DNA of 64,000 nucleotides. It comes from Halorubrum salsamenti. GTDB lineage: Archaea > Halobacteriota > Halobacteria > Halobacteriales > Haloferacaceae. Each line of letters starts with the position of its first letter. Position 1 is the first letter of the stretch. A program made the position numbers and the translations under genes. A model generated the notes under the pieces. It was not told the origin of the DNA. It saw nothing but the letters and a program-made list of their open reading frames with translations, and did no database searches. Where the stretch lies: NCBI RefSeq assembly GCF_007671685.1, contig NZ_VCNL01000002.1, positions 744,001-808,000 of the forward strand. Direction: 5' to 3'. This document shows positions 51,830-60,624 of the stretch, piece by piece.

Positions 51830-53260
51830 CTACTCGCCGTCCAGCGCCTGCCACGAGAGTTGCGGGTCCCGCGCGGCGGCGACCTGGTCGATCCGGCTCG
51901 CGGCCGTGCGGTTCGGGGCCGCGTCGAGCGCCTCGTCAGAGTCGGCGTAGGCGAGGTTAAAGGCCTCAGAGAGGTCGTCGAGCGACGACTGCCCCTCGAT
52001 CTCGGTCGGCTCCGTCAGCATGGCCTCGGGCACCATCTCCGGCCACTTCGTCGTCGGCGGGTGGACGCCGAAATCGAGCATCCGCTTGGCGACGTCGGCG
52101 GCGTCGCGGTCGCCCGCGGTCGCCGCGAACTCGTGGTGGAAGGGGCCGTACGGCACGTCGAGGTCGAGCCGCTCGGCGAGGTAGTTCGCGTTGAGAACCG
52201 CCTTCGCGGCCGCGTCCGCGAGTCCCTCGTCGCCGAGGCGGGCGATATACGCGTACGTCTTGACGAGGACGAGCCAGTTGCCCCCGAACCCGTGGACCTT
52301 CCCGATCGTGTTGTCCGGCTCGAAGGGCTCGTAGCCGCTCCCCTCCTCCGCTTCCCGAACCCGCGGGGCGGGGAGGAACTCGGCGAGTTCGTCGACGACG
52401 CCGACGGGGCCAGCGCCGGGTCCGCCCCCGCCGTGCGGGGTCGCGAACGTCTTGTGGACGTTGTAGTGCATCACGTCGAACCCCATGTCGCCGGGGCGGC
52501 CGCGACCGAGCAGGGCGTTGAGGTTCGCGCCGTCGTAGTAGAGCAGCCCGCCCGCGTCGTGGACGATCTCGGCGATCTCGGTGATGTCGCGCTCGAAGAG
52601 CCCGACGGTGTTCGGGTTGGTCAACATGAGCGCGGCGGTGTCGTCGCCGACGGCCGCCTCCAGCGCCTCGACGTCGACGCGCCCGTCGTCGCCGGAGGGG
52701 AGCTCGACCACGTCGTAGCCCGCCATCGCGGCGGTCGCGAAGTTGGTGCCGTGCGCGGAGGCGGGGATCACGACCTCGGACCGGTCGTTGCCGTGGTGCT
52801 CGTGGTACGCCTTCGCGACCGCGATGCCGGTGAACTCGCCGGCGGCGCCCGCGGGCGGCTGGAGCGTGACCGCGTCCATCCCGCCGATCTCACCGAGGAA
52901 CTCCTGTAGCCGGTACTGCAGTTCGAGGTTCCCCTGCGCGGACCGCGCCGAGCGGTCCGGGTGGATCGCCGCGTTCGGGTCGGCCGCGACGTCCTCGGTG
53001 AACTTCGGGTTGTACTTCATCGTACAGCTGCCGAGGGGATAGGGCCCCGAGTCGATCGCCCAGGTCATCTGCGAGAGCCGGGTGTAGTGGCGGGCGATCT
53101 CCGGCTCGGAGGGCGCCGGGAGCGTGAGCTCCTCGCGCGTCAGGTCGTCGGGCAGCGGCGACGCCTCGCGCACGTCGACGGTCGTCTCGTCCTTCTCCGA
53201 GAGCAGCGGCTCGTGAACGTCATCGTCCTCGCGGGCGTAGTCGGCTTGATCGTGAATCAC
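51830..53260 (-). CDS. gcvPB: Glycine dehydrogenase (decarboxylating) subunit 2
   Basis: PLP-containing half of the glycine cleavage P-protein, 476 residues, which decarboxylates glycine and passes the aminomethyl group to the H-protein. The PLP Lys lies in MHYNVHKTFATPHGGGGPG (about 259-277), and the block YPLGSCTMKYNPKF (about 76-89) is a family signature. It starts with GTG directly after the stop of subunit 1 (TGAGTG), so the two subunits are co-translated. It is the last gene of the operon; a long C-terminus carries Ala/Asp-rich halophilic sequence. Confidence 0.96.
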   Translation of the reverse strand: MIHDQADYAREDDDVHEPLLSEKDETTVDVREASPLPDDLTREELTLPAPSEPEIARHYTRLSQMTWAIDSGPYPLGSCTMKYNPKFTEDVAADPNAAIHPDRSARSAQGNLELQYRLQEFLGEIGGMDAVTLQPPAGAAGEFTGIAVAKAYHEHHGNDRSEVVIPASAHGTNFATAAMAGYDVVELPSGDDGRVDVEALEAAVGDDTAALMLTNPNTVGLFERDITEIAEIVHDAGGLLYYDGANLNALLGRGRPGDMGFDVMHYNVHKTFATPHGGGGPGAGPVGVVDELAEFLPAPRVREAEEGSGYEPFEPDNTIGKVHGFGGNWLVLVKTYAYIARLGDEGLADAAAKAVLNANYLAERLDLDVPYGPFHHEFAATAGDRDAADVAKRMLDFGVHPPTTKWPEMVPEAMLTEPTEIEGQSSLDDLSEAFNLAYADSDEALDAAPNRTAASRIDQVAAARDPQLSWQALDGE

Positions 53261-54589
53261 TCAGATCACCTCCTCGAAGGCGGCGACGAGGTCGTCTGTC
53301 CGTCCCGCGTTCAGGTCCGTGACGCACACCTGCAGGAGGTGTTCGTCGATCGCGTGGACCGCGAACCCCTCGGCCTCCAGGTCCTCGGCGATGGCCGCCG
53401 CGGGCTGGTCGACGCGCACGGCGAACTCCCGGACGTGGTGTCGGTCGTGGACCGGCGCGGTCGCGCCGCTGGACTCGTCGATCCGGTCGGCGAGCGCGGC
53501 CGCCTCCCTCACGCAGTCGTTCGCGAGGTCGACGAGCCCGTCGGGTCCGAGCGTCGCCGCGTGGATCGCAGCGCGGAGCGCGACCCACGCCTGATTCGTG
53601 CAGATGTTCGAGGTCGCGCGCTCCTTTCGGATGTGCTGTTCGCGCGTCTGGAGCGTGAGCGTGAACGCGCGGTCGCCCGCGGCGTCCTCGCCGACGCCGA
53701 CGAGCCGTCCCGGCACCTGTCGGAGGAACTCGTCGCTACAGGCGAATATCCCGAGCCCCATCCCGTAGGCGGTGGGGAGCCCGAGCGCGCCCGCCTCGCC
53801 GACGACCACGTCTGCACCGACGCTCGCGGGCTCTTCGAGCACCGAGAGCGACACCGGGTCCGATCCGAGCGCGAACAGCGCGTCGGCGTCGGCCGCGAGG
53901 TCGCCGATCGCGGCGAGTCGCTCCTCGATACAGCCGCGGACGGTGGGGTTCTCGGCGTACACCATGACCACGTCGTCGCCGGCGCGGTCGGCGAGGGCGT
54001 CGACGTCGGCGTTCCCGTCGACCATCGGATACGACTCGACGGTCAGGTCGGCGCCCGCACAGTAGTTCGACAGGACCGCTCGCTTCGCCTCGCGGAGGTG
54101 GTCGGGGACGAGGACCACGTCGCCGGAGGTCGAGCGGACCCGATCGGCCAGCGTCGCCGCCTCCCCGAGCGCGGTCGCGGCGTCGTACATCGAGCAGTTC
54201 GCGACCGGGAGCCCCGTCAGCTCCACGAGCATCGACTGGTACTCGAACAGCGCCTGCAGGAACCCCTGCGACACCTCCGGCTGGTACTGGGTGTAGCTCG
54301 TGAGGAACTCCGCGCGGTCCGCGAGGTGGTCGACGACGCTCGGCACGTAGTGGCCGTAGTGGCCCCGGCCGAGGAACTCGGTCAGGTCGTCGTTGCGCGC
54401 GAAGATCCGCGAACACTCCGCGCGGATCTCCCGCTCCGAGCGCGGCTCGATCCCGAACTCGCCGTCGAACGCGACGGCGTCGGGAATGTCGAACAGCGCC
54501 TCCTCGTCGTCGACGCCGATCGCCGAGAGCATCGCCGCGGTCTCGCCGTCGGTGTGGGGCGCGTACGGCGTGCCGCCGGTCCCGCTCAT
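53261..54589 (-). CDS. gcvPA: Glycine dehydrogenase (decarboxylating) subunit 1
   Basis: N-terminal half of the split P-protein of the glycine cleavage system, 442 residues. Signature blocks: [37 protein letters not shown] (about 93-112) and [16 protein letters not shown]. Archaea and Gram-positive bacteria use this two-subunit form. It lies 145 bp downstream of gcvH with no clear promoter between, so one transcript is likely. The 145-bp spacer holds no gene. Confidence 0.95.
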   Translation of the reverse strand: MSGTGGTPYAPHTDGETAAMLSAIGVDDEEALFDIPDAVAFDGEFGIEPRSEREIRAECSRIFARNDDLTEFLGRGHYGHYVPSVVDHLADRAEFLTSYTQYQPEVSQGFLQALFEYQSMLVELTGLPVANCSMYDAATALGEAATLADRVRSTSGDVVLVPDHLREAKRAVLSNYCAGADLTVESYPMVDGNADVDALADRAGDDVVMVYAENPTVRGCIEERLAAIGDLAADADALFALGSDPVSLSVLEEPASVGADVVVGEAGALGLPTAYGMGLGIFACSDEFLRQVPGRLVGVGEDAAGDRAFTLTLQTREQHIRKERATSNICTNQAWVALRAAIHAATLGPDGLVDLANDCVREAAALADRIDESSGATAPVHDRHHVREFAVRVDQPAAAIAEDLEAEGFAVHAIDEHLLQVCVTDLNAGRTDDLVAAFEEVI

Positions 54590-54734
54590 CGGATCGCTCC
54601 CGCGCGTTCGTCGTCGCTCTGTCGTCCGGTACCCGGTCGTCCGTCGAAGGGTGGCGTGAGGTCGAAAGGTGGTGTGGTCATGGTCGTGTATACGCTAGTG
54701 GGTCCCGCTCTTCGGTTCAATTCGGTTGGGTTCG

Positions 54735-55118
54735 CTACGCGATCTGGTCGTCGTACTCGTCGGCGCCGAGCAGCCCTTCGGCGTCGCTACCCTCGACGGG
54801 AGCGACTTCGAGCATCCACCCGTCTCCGTACGGGTCCTCGTTGACGAGTTCCGGACGGTCGAACAGCTCCTCGTTGACGGCGACGACCTCTCCGGAGACC
54901 GGCGCGTACAGGTCCGAGACGGCCTTGATCGATTCGACGACGCCGAACGTCTCGCCGGCCGTAATCTCGTCGCCGGCCTCGGGCAGCTCGACGAACACCA
55001 CGTCGCCCAGCTCGTCCTGTGCGAAGTCGGAAACGCCGATCCGAACGGTGTCGCCGCCGGTCGTCTTCCACTCGTGCGATTCTAGGTATCGTCTGTCGTC
55101 GGGTACTTCGAAGCTCAT
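54735..55118 (-). CDS. gcvH: Glycine cleavage system H protein
   Basis: Lipoyl carrier protein of the glycine cleavage system, 127 residues. The lipoylated Lys is in [20 protein letters not shown] (about residues 57-76, ESIKA). The N-terminus reads [16 protein letters not shown], a family signature. gcvT, usually next to gcvH, is not found here; the space upstream holds only the end of the FEN-1 gene. A TATA-like ccttttattt (55265-55274, minus strand) predicts a leader of about 125 nt, longer than is usual in this window. Confidence 0.95.
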   Translation of the reverse strand: MSFEVPDDRRYLESHEWKTTGGDTVRIGVSDFAQDELGDVVFVELPEAGDEITAGETFGVVESIKAVSDLYAPVSGEVVAVNEELFDRPELVNEDPYGDGWMLEVAPVEGSDAEGLLGADEYDDQIA

Positions 55119-55264
55119 TGGTCAGGAGTCGCCGCGGTCCGCCTCTGGGTCCGACGCGCGAGCGCGCCGCCAGAGTGGGATCCGTCCCGTCGGCCGGTTG
55201 CAGCCGGAATCCGAGGTCGGAACGCGGTCCGCGACACGTGTACGTCACCCTTCTGACGACGAGG

Positions 55265-55274
55265 AAATAAAAGG
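55265..55274 (-). promoter_or_regulatory. Possible TATA box of the glycine cleavage operon
   Basis: Minus-strand ccttttattt lies about 150 nt upstream of the gcvH ATG. If used, it gives a long untranslated leader (about 55243 to 55119) in which no known riboswitch is recognised. Confidence 0.4.
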
Positions 55275-55301
55275 TGTGTTCGCGGCGGTCTTCCGACAGA
55301 T

Positions 55302-56279
55302 TCACGTCCACCGGTCGAGCCCGGTCTGGACCTGCGACTCCGCGATGCGCTCGAACCCGCGCTCTACCTCGTCAGCGGCAACCCCCCACTCGTCGACGAC
55401 GTACTCGCGGGCGGCGTCCACGTCGGGGTTCACCGCGGTGTCCACGTCGGCGTCCGTCGCCGGCGGGTCCATGAACAGCTCGCGGATCGCTTCGGCGTTC
55501 GGGATCTCGGCGTCGCGCGCGTCGAGGACGCCCCACAGGTCGCCGTGCTCCCGCACCGCTTTCACCGCCGTCTTGGGGCCGATCCCGCGGACGCCCTCGT
55601 TGAAGTCGGTCCCGCAGAGCATCGCGGCGTCGACGAGCCCCTGCCGGTCGAAGCCGAGGTCGTCGAGCGTCGCCGCGAGGTCCATCAGCTCCGGATCGCC
55701 CTTGCTCGTGAGCTGGCGGAGGGTCGTCGGCGCGCCGAACAGCAGCGTGTCGTAGTCCTCGCTACCGGCGTGGTCGACGGTCCCGGTCGCCGCCATGTGC
55801 GCGCACTGCGCTTCGCCCTCCGCCGGCGCCTCGACGATCGGCACGTCGAGTAGCTCGAGGAGTTCCCGGGTCGTCTCCTGAATCGCGTCGGTGAGCCGCT
55901 GCGTGCGGGCCTCCAGCCGCGCGGCCTCGACCGCGTCGCCGCGCTCCTCGGCGGCCGCCCGGCGCTCCTCGGCCGCCTCGCGCTTCTCGCGGCGGTCGGC
56001 GACCTCGTCGGCCTTCAGCTCTGTCACCGCCCCGTCGAACACCATCACGGGGATCAGGTCGTGCTCGAAGAACTTCGGGAGCCCCTGTACCACCCCGATC
56101 AGGTTGGCGACCTCGACGCCGTCGGCGGTGGTGTACGCCTCGTCGCTCGTCCACTTCACCGTCGTCGTGAGGTACCGGTACAGCCAGTTGTGCGCGTCGA
56201 CGGCGACGACGCTCCCCTCGATCTCGTCGAAGGCGACGTCGCGGATCGCCGCGAGATCGCGCAGGTCCGCGTTTCCCAT
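55302..56279 (-). CDS. fen: Flap endonuclease 1
   Basis: Structure-specific nuclease for Okazaki fragment and repair flaps, 325 residues. The N-terminal nuclease region holds the Asp residues in [12 protein letters not shown] (about 25-36) and [11 protein letters not shown]; the internal region has [12 protein letters not shown] and [11 protein letters not shown]; the helix-hairpin-helix is [14 protein letters not shown] (about 238-251). The C-terminus ends QTGLDRWT, a PCNA-binding box of the Q-x2-L-type. The ATG at 56279 ([12 protein letters not shown]) is the family start, and a TATA box on the minus strand (56302-56311) is centred 28 nt upstream. Confidence 0.95.
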   Translation of the reverse strand: MGNADLRDLAAIRDVAFDEIEGSVVAVDAHNWLYRYLTTTVKWTSDEAYTTADGVEVANLIGVVQGLPKFFEHDLIPVMVFDGAVTELKADEVADRREKREAAEERRAAAEERGDAVEAARLEARTQRLTDAIQETTRELLELLDVPIVEAPAEGEAQCAHMAATGTVDHAGSEDYDTLLFGAPTTLRQLTSKGDPELMDLAATLDDLGFDRQGLVDAAMLCGTDFNEGVRGIGPKTAVKAVREHGDLWGVLDARDAEIPNAEAIRELFMDPPATDADVDTAVNPDVDAAREYVVDEWGVAADEVERGFERIAESQVQTGLDRWT

Positions 56280-56301
56280 CACCGATCCGTCGTCGCCGCG
56301 G

Positions 56302-56311
56302 CTCTTAAAGG
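56302..56311 (-). promoter_or_regulatory. TATA box of fen
   Basis: Minus-strand cctttaagag is centred 28 nt upstream of the ATG at 56279 and decides that start. Confidence 0.5.
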
Positions 56312-56378
56312 ATCGATTCCGCCGCCTGCCGGCTTGTGGGGCGTTTATGTGTCTGAGCCGACTACGTTCGGTAACCGA

Positions 56379-57035
56379 ATGGTCTCGCCGTTCGATGTGT
56401 TGAACGTCGACGAGGACGCCGACGACGACGCCATCGAGCGGGCCTACCGCGACCGCGTGAAGGAGGCCCACCCGGACCAGGGCGGGACCGTCGAGGAGTT
56501 CCAGCTCGTCAGGCGCGCCTACCGCGAGCTCGACGAGCGCGACCGGAACGGCGGGACCGAAGAGGGGGTCGATCCCGCCGACATCGACCTCACCGACGAC
56601 GAGGGCGAGGCCGACGCGGTGCAGCCGGTCCGCGTCGAGTTCCTCGACTACGAGGCGATCGACGACTACGGGTGGTCGCTCGACGACGACGACCTGTTCC
56701 GGAAGGCGTCGCACGCCGACCTCGACGAGTCGGCGCACGGACGACTGCTGGTCCAGCCCGACGAGAGCCTACTGGAGGCGGCCGAGAACCGCGGATTCGC
56801 GTGGCCGTTCTCCTGTCGCGGCGGCGCGTGCGCCAACTGCGCCGTCTACCTCGTGGAGGGAGAACTGTCGCAGCCGACCGACCACATCATGCCCGAGGAG
56901 CTGGCGGAGCGGGGGTTCCGGCTCTCCTGTAACGGCTACCCCGTGAGCGACGAGCTGAAAGTCGTGTTCAACGTCAAACACCTCGCGGAACTCGACGACC
57001 TCATCCTCCCGCCGGGGCCGTTCACCCGGCGGTGA
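56379..57035 (+). CDS. J-domain and [2Fe-2S] ferredoxin fusion protein
   Basis: Protein of 218 residues joining two unrelated modules. Residues 1-52 are a DnaJ-type J domain: [20 protein letters not shown], then the conserved HPD in KEAHPDQGG and [13 protein letters not shown]. Residues 105-215 form a plant-type ferredoxin with iron-sulfur ligands CRGGACANC and the last Cys in LSCNGYPV (C-x4-C-x2-C...C). This fusion is known to me as a haloarchaeal ferredoxin form. The J domain could recruit Hsp70 (DnaK) for cluster insertion (inference). A box cgtttatgt at 56342-56350 lies about 33 nt upstream. Confidence 0.93.
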   Translation: MVSPFDVLNVDEDADDDAIERAYRDRVKEAHPDQGGTVEEFQLVRRAYRELDERDRNGGTEEGVDPADIDLTDDEGEADAVQPVRVEFLDYEAIDDYGWSLDDDDLFRKASHADLDESAHGRLLVQPDESLLEAAENRGFAWPFSCRGGACANCAVYLVEGELSQPTDHIMPEELAERGFRLSCNGYPVSDELKVVFNVKHLAELDDLILPPGPFTRR

Positions 57036-57085
57036 CACCGGGGCGACCCCGCCGACACCGGGTCTCGCCGGCGCCTGAGACGCCT

Positions 57086-59257
57086 TTAGAACGACTCGGC
57101 GACGGCCGCGACGACCGCGTCCTCGACCGCGTCGCGCTCGCCGGAGAGGAACTCGATCTTGCCCTCGCGGAGGCCCGCGGTGGCGACGTCGGCGTTGGGC
57201 GCCAGTTCGGCCGCGCGCTCGGCCACGTCGCGGACGGAGACGTCCGCCGTCGTCCGGACGTACAGCTCGTCGGTGCCGATACCGACCGTCGCGTACGCCT
57301 CGCCGTTGGCGTTCCGGCGGTGGAGGTCGTCGAGCAGGAGCGGCGTCGGCGGGAAGTCGTAGCGGTGGGTGTAGCCGTCGGTGTCGAGGACGGCGAACTC
57401 GACGCCGTCGACCGCCTCGGTGACGACGTTCTCCGTCGCGGTCTGAATCTCCGTCTCCAGCTTCTCGCGGAACTGCTCGGAGACGTGGGCCGCCAGGTTG
57501 CCGCCGTCCTCGAAGAGGAGGTCGGCGACGAGTTCGCGCTTGTCCTGGTACGACTGGTAGTACGCCTCCAGGGCGATCGCCTCGCGGAGTTCCGCGACGC
57601 GCTCGGCGTCGTAGCCCGCGTCGCGGGCGAGTTCGACGTAGCGGTCGGGCGTCTCCGCCCAGTAGCTCACCGCCGGCAGGTGCCGGAGGTCCGCGCGGAC
57701 CTCGTCGTTGACCGCGGAGGCCAGCGAGGCGACGAGCGCGCCGGTCGAGAGGTCGGCGTCGACGCCGTCGATCTGCGGCGAGACGAGGGTGTCGACGGCC
57801 TCGCGCGTCTCGGGGTCGGCGACCTCGGCGTCGACCACGACCGCGTCGACGCCGTAGACGGACAGCAGGTCGATCCCGTCGGCGGACTCGACCGTTGAAC
57901 CGGTTCCGACGAGCAGGAACAGGGGGAGCTGCTCGTCGTGCCGGTCGCGGTCCTGCAGCATGCGAGTCGCGTCGTTCGTCGCCGCGTCCATCCCGTAGAC
58001 GGGGTCGTCGAGCGGCCGGCGGGTGAAGTAGTGGTACTCGGCGTCGCTTTTCGCGTGCTCGTCGCGGATCAGCGGGAGCACGGCGCGCTCGACCGCGGCG
58101 CCGGCGACGTAGCCGTCGGCGGTGGCCGGGTGGCGCACGACGATCGGGCGCGATTCGAGGACGGCTCGGCGGATCGCCTCCGCGGCGTCGAGCAGCCCGT
58201 CGGCGAGCTCCGCCACGGCTTCGTCGCCCGCGAGCGGCTGGAGCCCCTCCGGACGGGCCTCGGCGGTGAGCGCCTCGGCGAGCCGGCGGCGGACGGCCTC
58301 GGACTCCTCGCCCTCTAAGAGGACGAGCGCCTCGGACTCGACCTGCACGTCGCCGCGGTGGCTCTCGACCTCGCCGTCGATCCGCACCGCGTCGCCGACT
58401 TCGACGTCGGGGTACGCGCGGACGCCCGGCTCGACGAACGCGGCCACGTCGACGACGCCCGTCTCGTCGCGGACCTCGAAGACGGTCGGGCCGCCGGTCT
58501 GTCGGACGCTGACGACCTCGCCGTCGATCCGCACCGCGTCGCCGACGGCGTCCGCGAGGGTGCCGATCCCGACGCGCTCTCGGTCGTCGTCGAGATCGTC
58601 TTCGTCGTCTTCGACGGTCTCGTCGGCGTCGACTTCTCCTTCGTCAGGCCCGTTACCGTCGTCGGCCTCATCGGCCTCGGCGTCCGCCTCCTCGGTGACC
58701 TCGTCGGGCTCGGTGACCTCGTCGGGCTCGGTCGGTTCGTCGGGCTCGGTGGCCTCGGCCACCTCGTCGACGGCGACCGACTCGTCGTCGCTCTCCTCCG
58801 CCGGTTCGTCGTCGCTCGCGTCGGATTCGCCCGGCGCCGCGTCAGTTCCGGCGTCCGACTCCTCGTCGTCTTCTTCGGGGAGGTGTTCGGTATCGCCGTC
58901 CTGCACGAGCACGCCGCGGAACTCGCGGTCGGCCTGCCGGATCGACCACGCGAGATCGATGTTCCCGTTGTCGCGAACGCCTTTCACCTGCACGAACACC
59001 TCGTCGCCCGGCTCCCAGTCGAGGCTGTCGAGCCGTCGATCGAGTTCCGACCGGTGGAGGAGTCCGGTCACGCCCGGTGCGAGGTCGATGAACACGCCGA
59101 ACTCGGCGTAGCCGTCGACGACGCCGCGGTAGAACCGGTTCGATACGAGCTGATCCGGGGAGTCGCCTCGGAAGTCGAACACGACATCTTCTTGGTGTGG
59201 ATCGCAGATGCGACCGCCACCGTCGACGTCAACGCCACAAATGATACAGGATCCCAT
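57086..59257 (-). CDS. DHH family protein with S1 and OB domains, RecJ/Cdc45-like, catalytic motifs degenerate
   Basis: A 723-residue protein. Order: N-terminal Cys cluster (CIICGVDVDGGGRICDPH), S1 RNA/DNA-binding domain (about 37-105), acidic linker of about 110 residues, OB-fold (about 228-300; RIDGEVVSVRQTGGPTVFEV), DHH domain (about 355-480) and DHHA1 C-terminus. Active RecJ-type enzymes have D-x-D/HHDADG and DHH motifs; here the equivalents read RHPATADG and VVVDAEVAD, so the metal ligands are largely lost. That recalls the catalytically dead RecJ relatives that act as Cdc45/GINS partners in the replication helicase. A TATA box (59280-59289, minus strand) lies 28 nt upstream of the ATG. 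Confidence 0.88.
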   Translation of the reverse strand: MGSCIICGVDVDGGGRICDPHQEDVVFDFRGDSPDQLVSNRFYRGVVDGYAEFGVFIDLAPGVTGLLHRSELDRRLDSLDWEPGDEVFVQVKGVRDNGNIDLAWSIRQADREFRGVLVQDGDTEHLPEEDDEESDAGTDAAPGESDASDDEPAEESDDESVAVDEVAEATEPDEPTEPDEVTEPDEVTEEADAEADEADDGNGPDEGEVDADETVEDDEDDLDDDRERVGIGTLADAVGDAVRIDGEVVSVRQTGGPTVFEVRDETGVVDVAAFVEPGVRAYPDVEVGDAVRIDGEVESHRGDVQVESEALVLLEGEESEAVRRRLAEALTAEARPEGLQPLAGDEAVAELADGLLDAAEAIRRAVLESRPIVVRHPATADGYVAGAAVERAVLPLIRDEHAKSDAEYHYFTRRPLDDPVYGMDAATNDATRMLQDRDRHDEQLPLFLLVGTGSTVESADGIDLLSVYGVDAVVVDAEVADPETREAVDTLVSPQIDGVDADLSTGALVASLASAVNDEVRADLRHLPAVSYWAETPDRYVELARDAGYDAERVAELREAIALEAYYQSYQDKRELVADLLFEDGGNLAAHVSEQFREKLETEIQTATENVVTEAVDGVEFAVLDTDGYTHRYDFPPTPLLLDDLHRRNANGEAYATVGIGTDELYVRTTADVSVRDVAERAAELAPNADVATAGLREGKIEFLSGERDAVEDAVVAAVAESF

Positions 59258-59279
59258 TTGAATACACCGAGAGTCTCGG

Positions 59280-59289
59280 GCTTAAAACG
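59280..59289 (-). promoter_or_regulatory. TATA box of the RecJ/Cdc45-like gene
   Basis: Minus-strand cgttttaagc is centred 28 nt upstream of the ATG at 59257. Confidence 0.5.
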
Positions 59290-59379
59290 GTTGTCGAAAG
59301 CCTCGCGGGAGCGAACGGCCGAATACGGTGTCTCGGCGGGCACCTCCGGTGACCCCCCAGAACGTCCCCCCTCAGAGCG

Positions 59380-59994
59380 TCACCCGATCAGGGACCGGAC
59401 CGCGGCGACGACGCGGTAGCCGACGCCGTACCCGAGAAGGGCGGGCGGAACTCCCGCGACGAGCGTGCGAAGCGGGGTCATCCCGTGGACGGCGCGGAAC
59501 CCGATCAGCAGCAGCACCGCCGCGTAGGCGCCGCAGACGGCTCGCAGTTCCGGGATCGGCGGACCGGCCAGCGCCATCGGCGAGCTGGCGTACGCGACCG
59601 CCTGCACCGTCTCGCTCACGCCGCCCCGGTCGCGCAGCGCGAACCCCCCGTCGTACTCGACGCTGGCGAGGATCACCGACAGCGTCGCGACCGCCGCGGT
59701 CAGGTGGAGACCCACCGGCGCGACCAACACGACCACGAGGAGAAACAGGATCGCCGCGGAGACGGGCACGGACACGACGATTCCGGGGACTACACCCGGA
59801 TCCGCGACGAGCCAACCGAGCGTGTAGGCGGCGGCGACGGCGACGGCGAACGTCAGCGCCGGAGCCTGATCGCCGGGCGCCACGCCGTTCGTGAACAGCC
59901 GGCGCGGCCGGACGAGGGCCTCGACCCACGCCCGAGCGAGCGCGCGCCCCCCGCGGGCCCTCCCACCCTTCGGATCCTCGATCCACGATGTCAC
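59380..59994 (-). CDS. YIP1-like membrane protein
   Basis: Membrane protein of 204 residues with about five hydrophobic helices (for example ALTFAVAVAAAYTLGWLVA, SAAILFLLVVVLVAPVGL and AAVLLLIGFRAVHG). The layout, with a conserved block TVQAVAYASSPMALAGPPIP, is that of YIP1/DUF-type proteins found widely in archaea. Function unknown. A TATA-like element on the minus strand (60014-60023) is centred 25 nt upstream of the ATG. It converges on the RecJ-like gene and is divergent from the pilin gene. Confidence 0.82.
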   Translation of the reverse strand: MTSWIEDPKGGRARGGRALARAWVEALVRPRRLFTNGVAPGDQAPALTFAVAVAAAYTLGWLVADPGVVPGIVVSVPVSAAILFLLVVVLVAPVGLHLTAAVATLSVILASVEYDGGFALRDRGGVSETVQAVAYASSPMALAGPPIPELRAVCGAYAAVLLLIGFRAVHGMTPLRTLVAGVPPALLGYGVGYRVVAAVRSLIG

Positions 59995-60100
59995 GGGCGC
60001 GCTTCGGGCGGGTGGAATAACGGGGTTCCGGTTCGCGCCGGCCCGGTCGGAACGACCCCGGAGTGCTCCGTCGTTATCTCGTCTGATAGCCGGCGCGCAA

Positions 60101-60110
60101 AGTCTTATAC
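60101..60110 (+). promoter_or_regulatory. TATA box of the pilin gene
   Basis: The box agtcttatac is centred 28 nt upstream of the ATG at 60135. Confidence 0.5.
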
Positions 60111-60134
60111 CGACCCTTGCGGAGGGTAGCCCGA

Positions 60135-60590
60135 ATGCGCGCGTTCCGGAACGACGAACGGGGATTCACCCCGATAGCCGGCTCGGGGATGCTCGTCGGC
60201 ATCGTCGTGGTGCTGTTGGCGCTCGTCGGCGCCGCGGTGTTCGGGCTGATCGACGGCGTCGCGCCGCCGGACGCGGAGTTCGAGGTCGAGCCGGACGGCA
60301 CCGACCTCGTGGTCGTCGCGGCCGGTCCCGAGCCGGTTCCGGCCGAGGAGCTGTACGTCCGCGGCGAGGACCCCGACGAGGAGGTCCAGTTCGGCGCCTG
60401 GCCCGGCGACGGCGTCGTGCGGCCGGGGGATCGGGTGACCGTGCCCAACGCCACCGGAAACGAGGACTTCGAGGTCGTCTGGGAGCCGGTCGCCTTCGAC
60501 ACGCACGAGACGCTCGGCACCTACGAGGGCGAGGACTCGGCGATCGAGGGCAGCGCCGGGCGGGATCCGCTCGGCGCGACCGGCGTCTGA
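60135..60590 (+). CDS. Archaeal type IV pilin-like protein
   Basis: Secreted pilin-like protein of 151 residues. A class III signal peptide (MRAFRNDERGFTPI) with the Arg-Gly prepilin peptidase site is followed by the hydrophobic H-domain GSGMLVGIVVVLLALVGAAV; the rest is a beta-rich extracellular domain with few long helices. This is the layout of haloarchaeal DUF1628-type type IV pilins, used in adhesion. The ATG at 60135 gives the right prepeptide length; a TATA box lies 28 nt upstream. It is not next to pilus assembly ATPase genes. Confidence 0.88.
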   Translation: MRAFRNDERGFTPIAGSGMLVGIVVVLLALVGAAVFGLIDGVAPPDAEFEVEPDGTDLVVVAAGPEPVPAEELYVRGEDPDEEVQFGAWPGDGVVRPGDRVTVPNATGNEDFEVVWEPVAFDTHETLGTYEGEDSAIEGSAGRDPLGATGV

Positions 60591-60624
60591 CTCGGCGCGA
60601 CCGGCGTGTAACGATCTCTTCGGG

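Noticed and set aside
55119-55264. Possible glycine riboswitch in the gcvH leader.
   Set aside because: None of the conserved core blocks of the known gcvT-type aptamer could be found on the minus strand.
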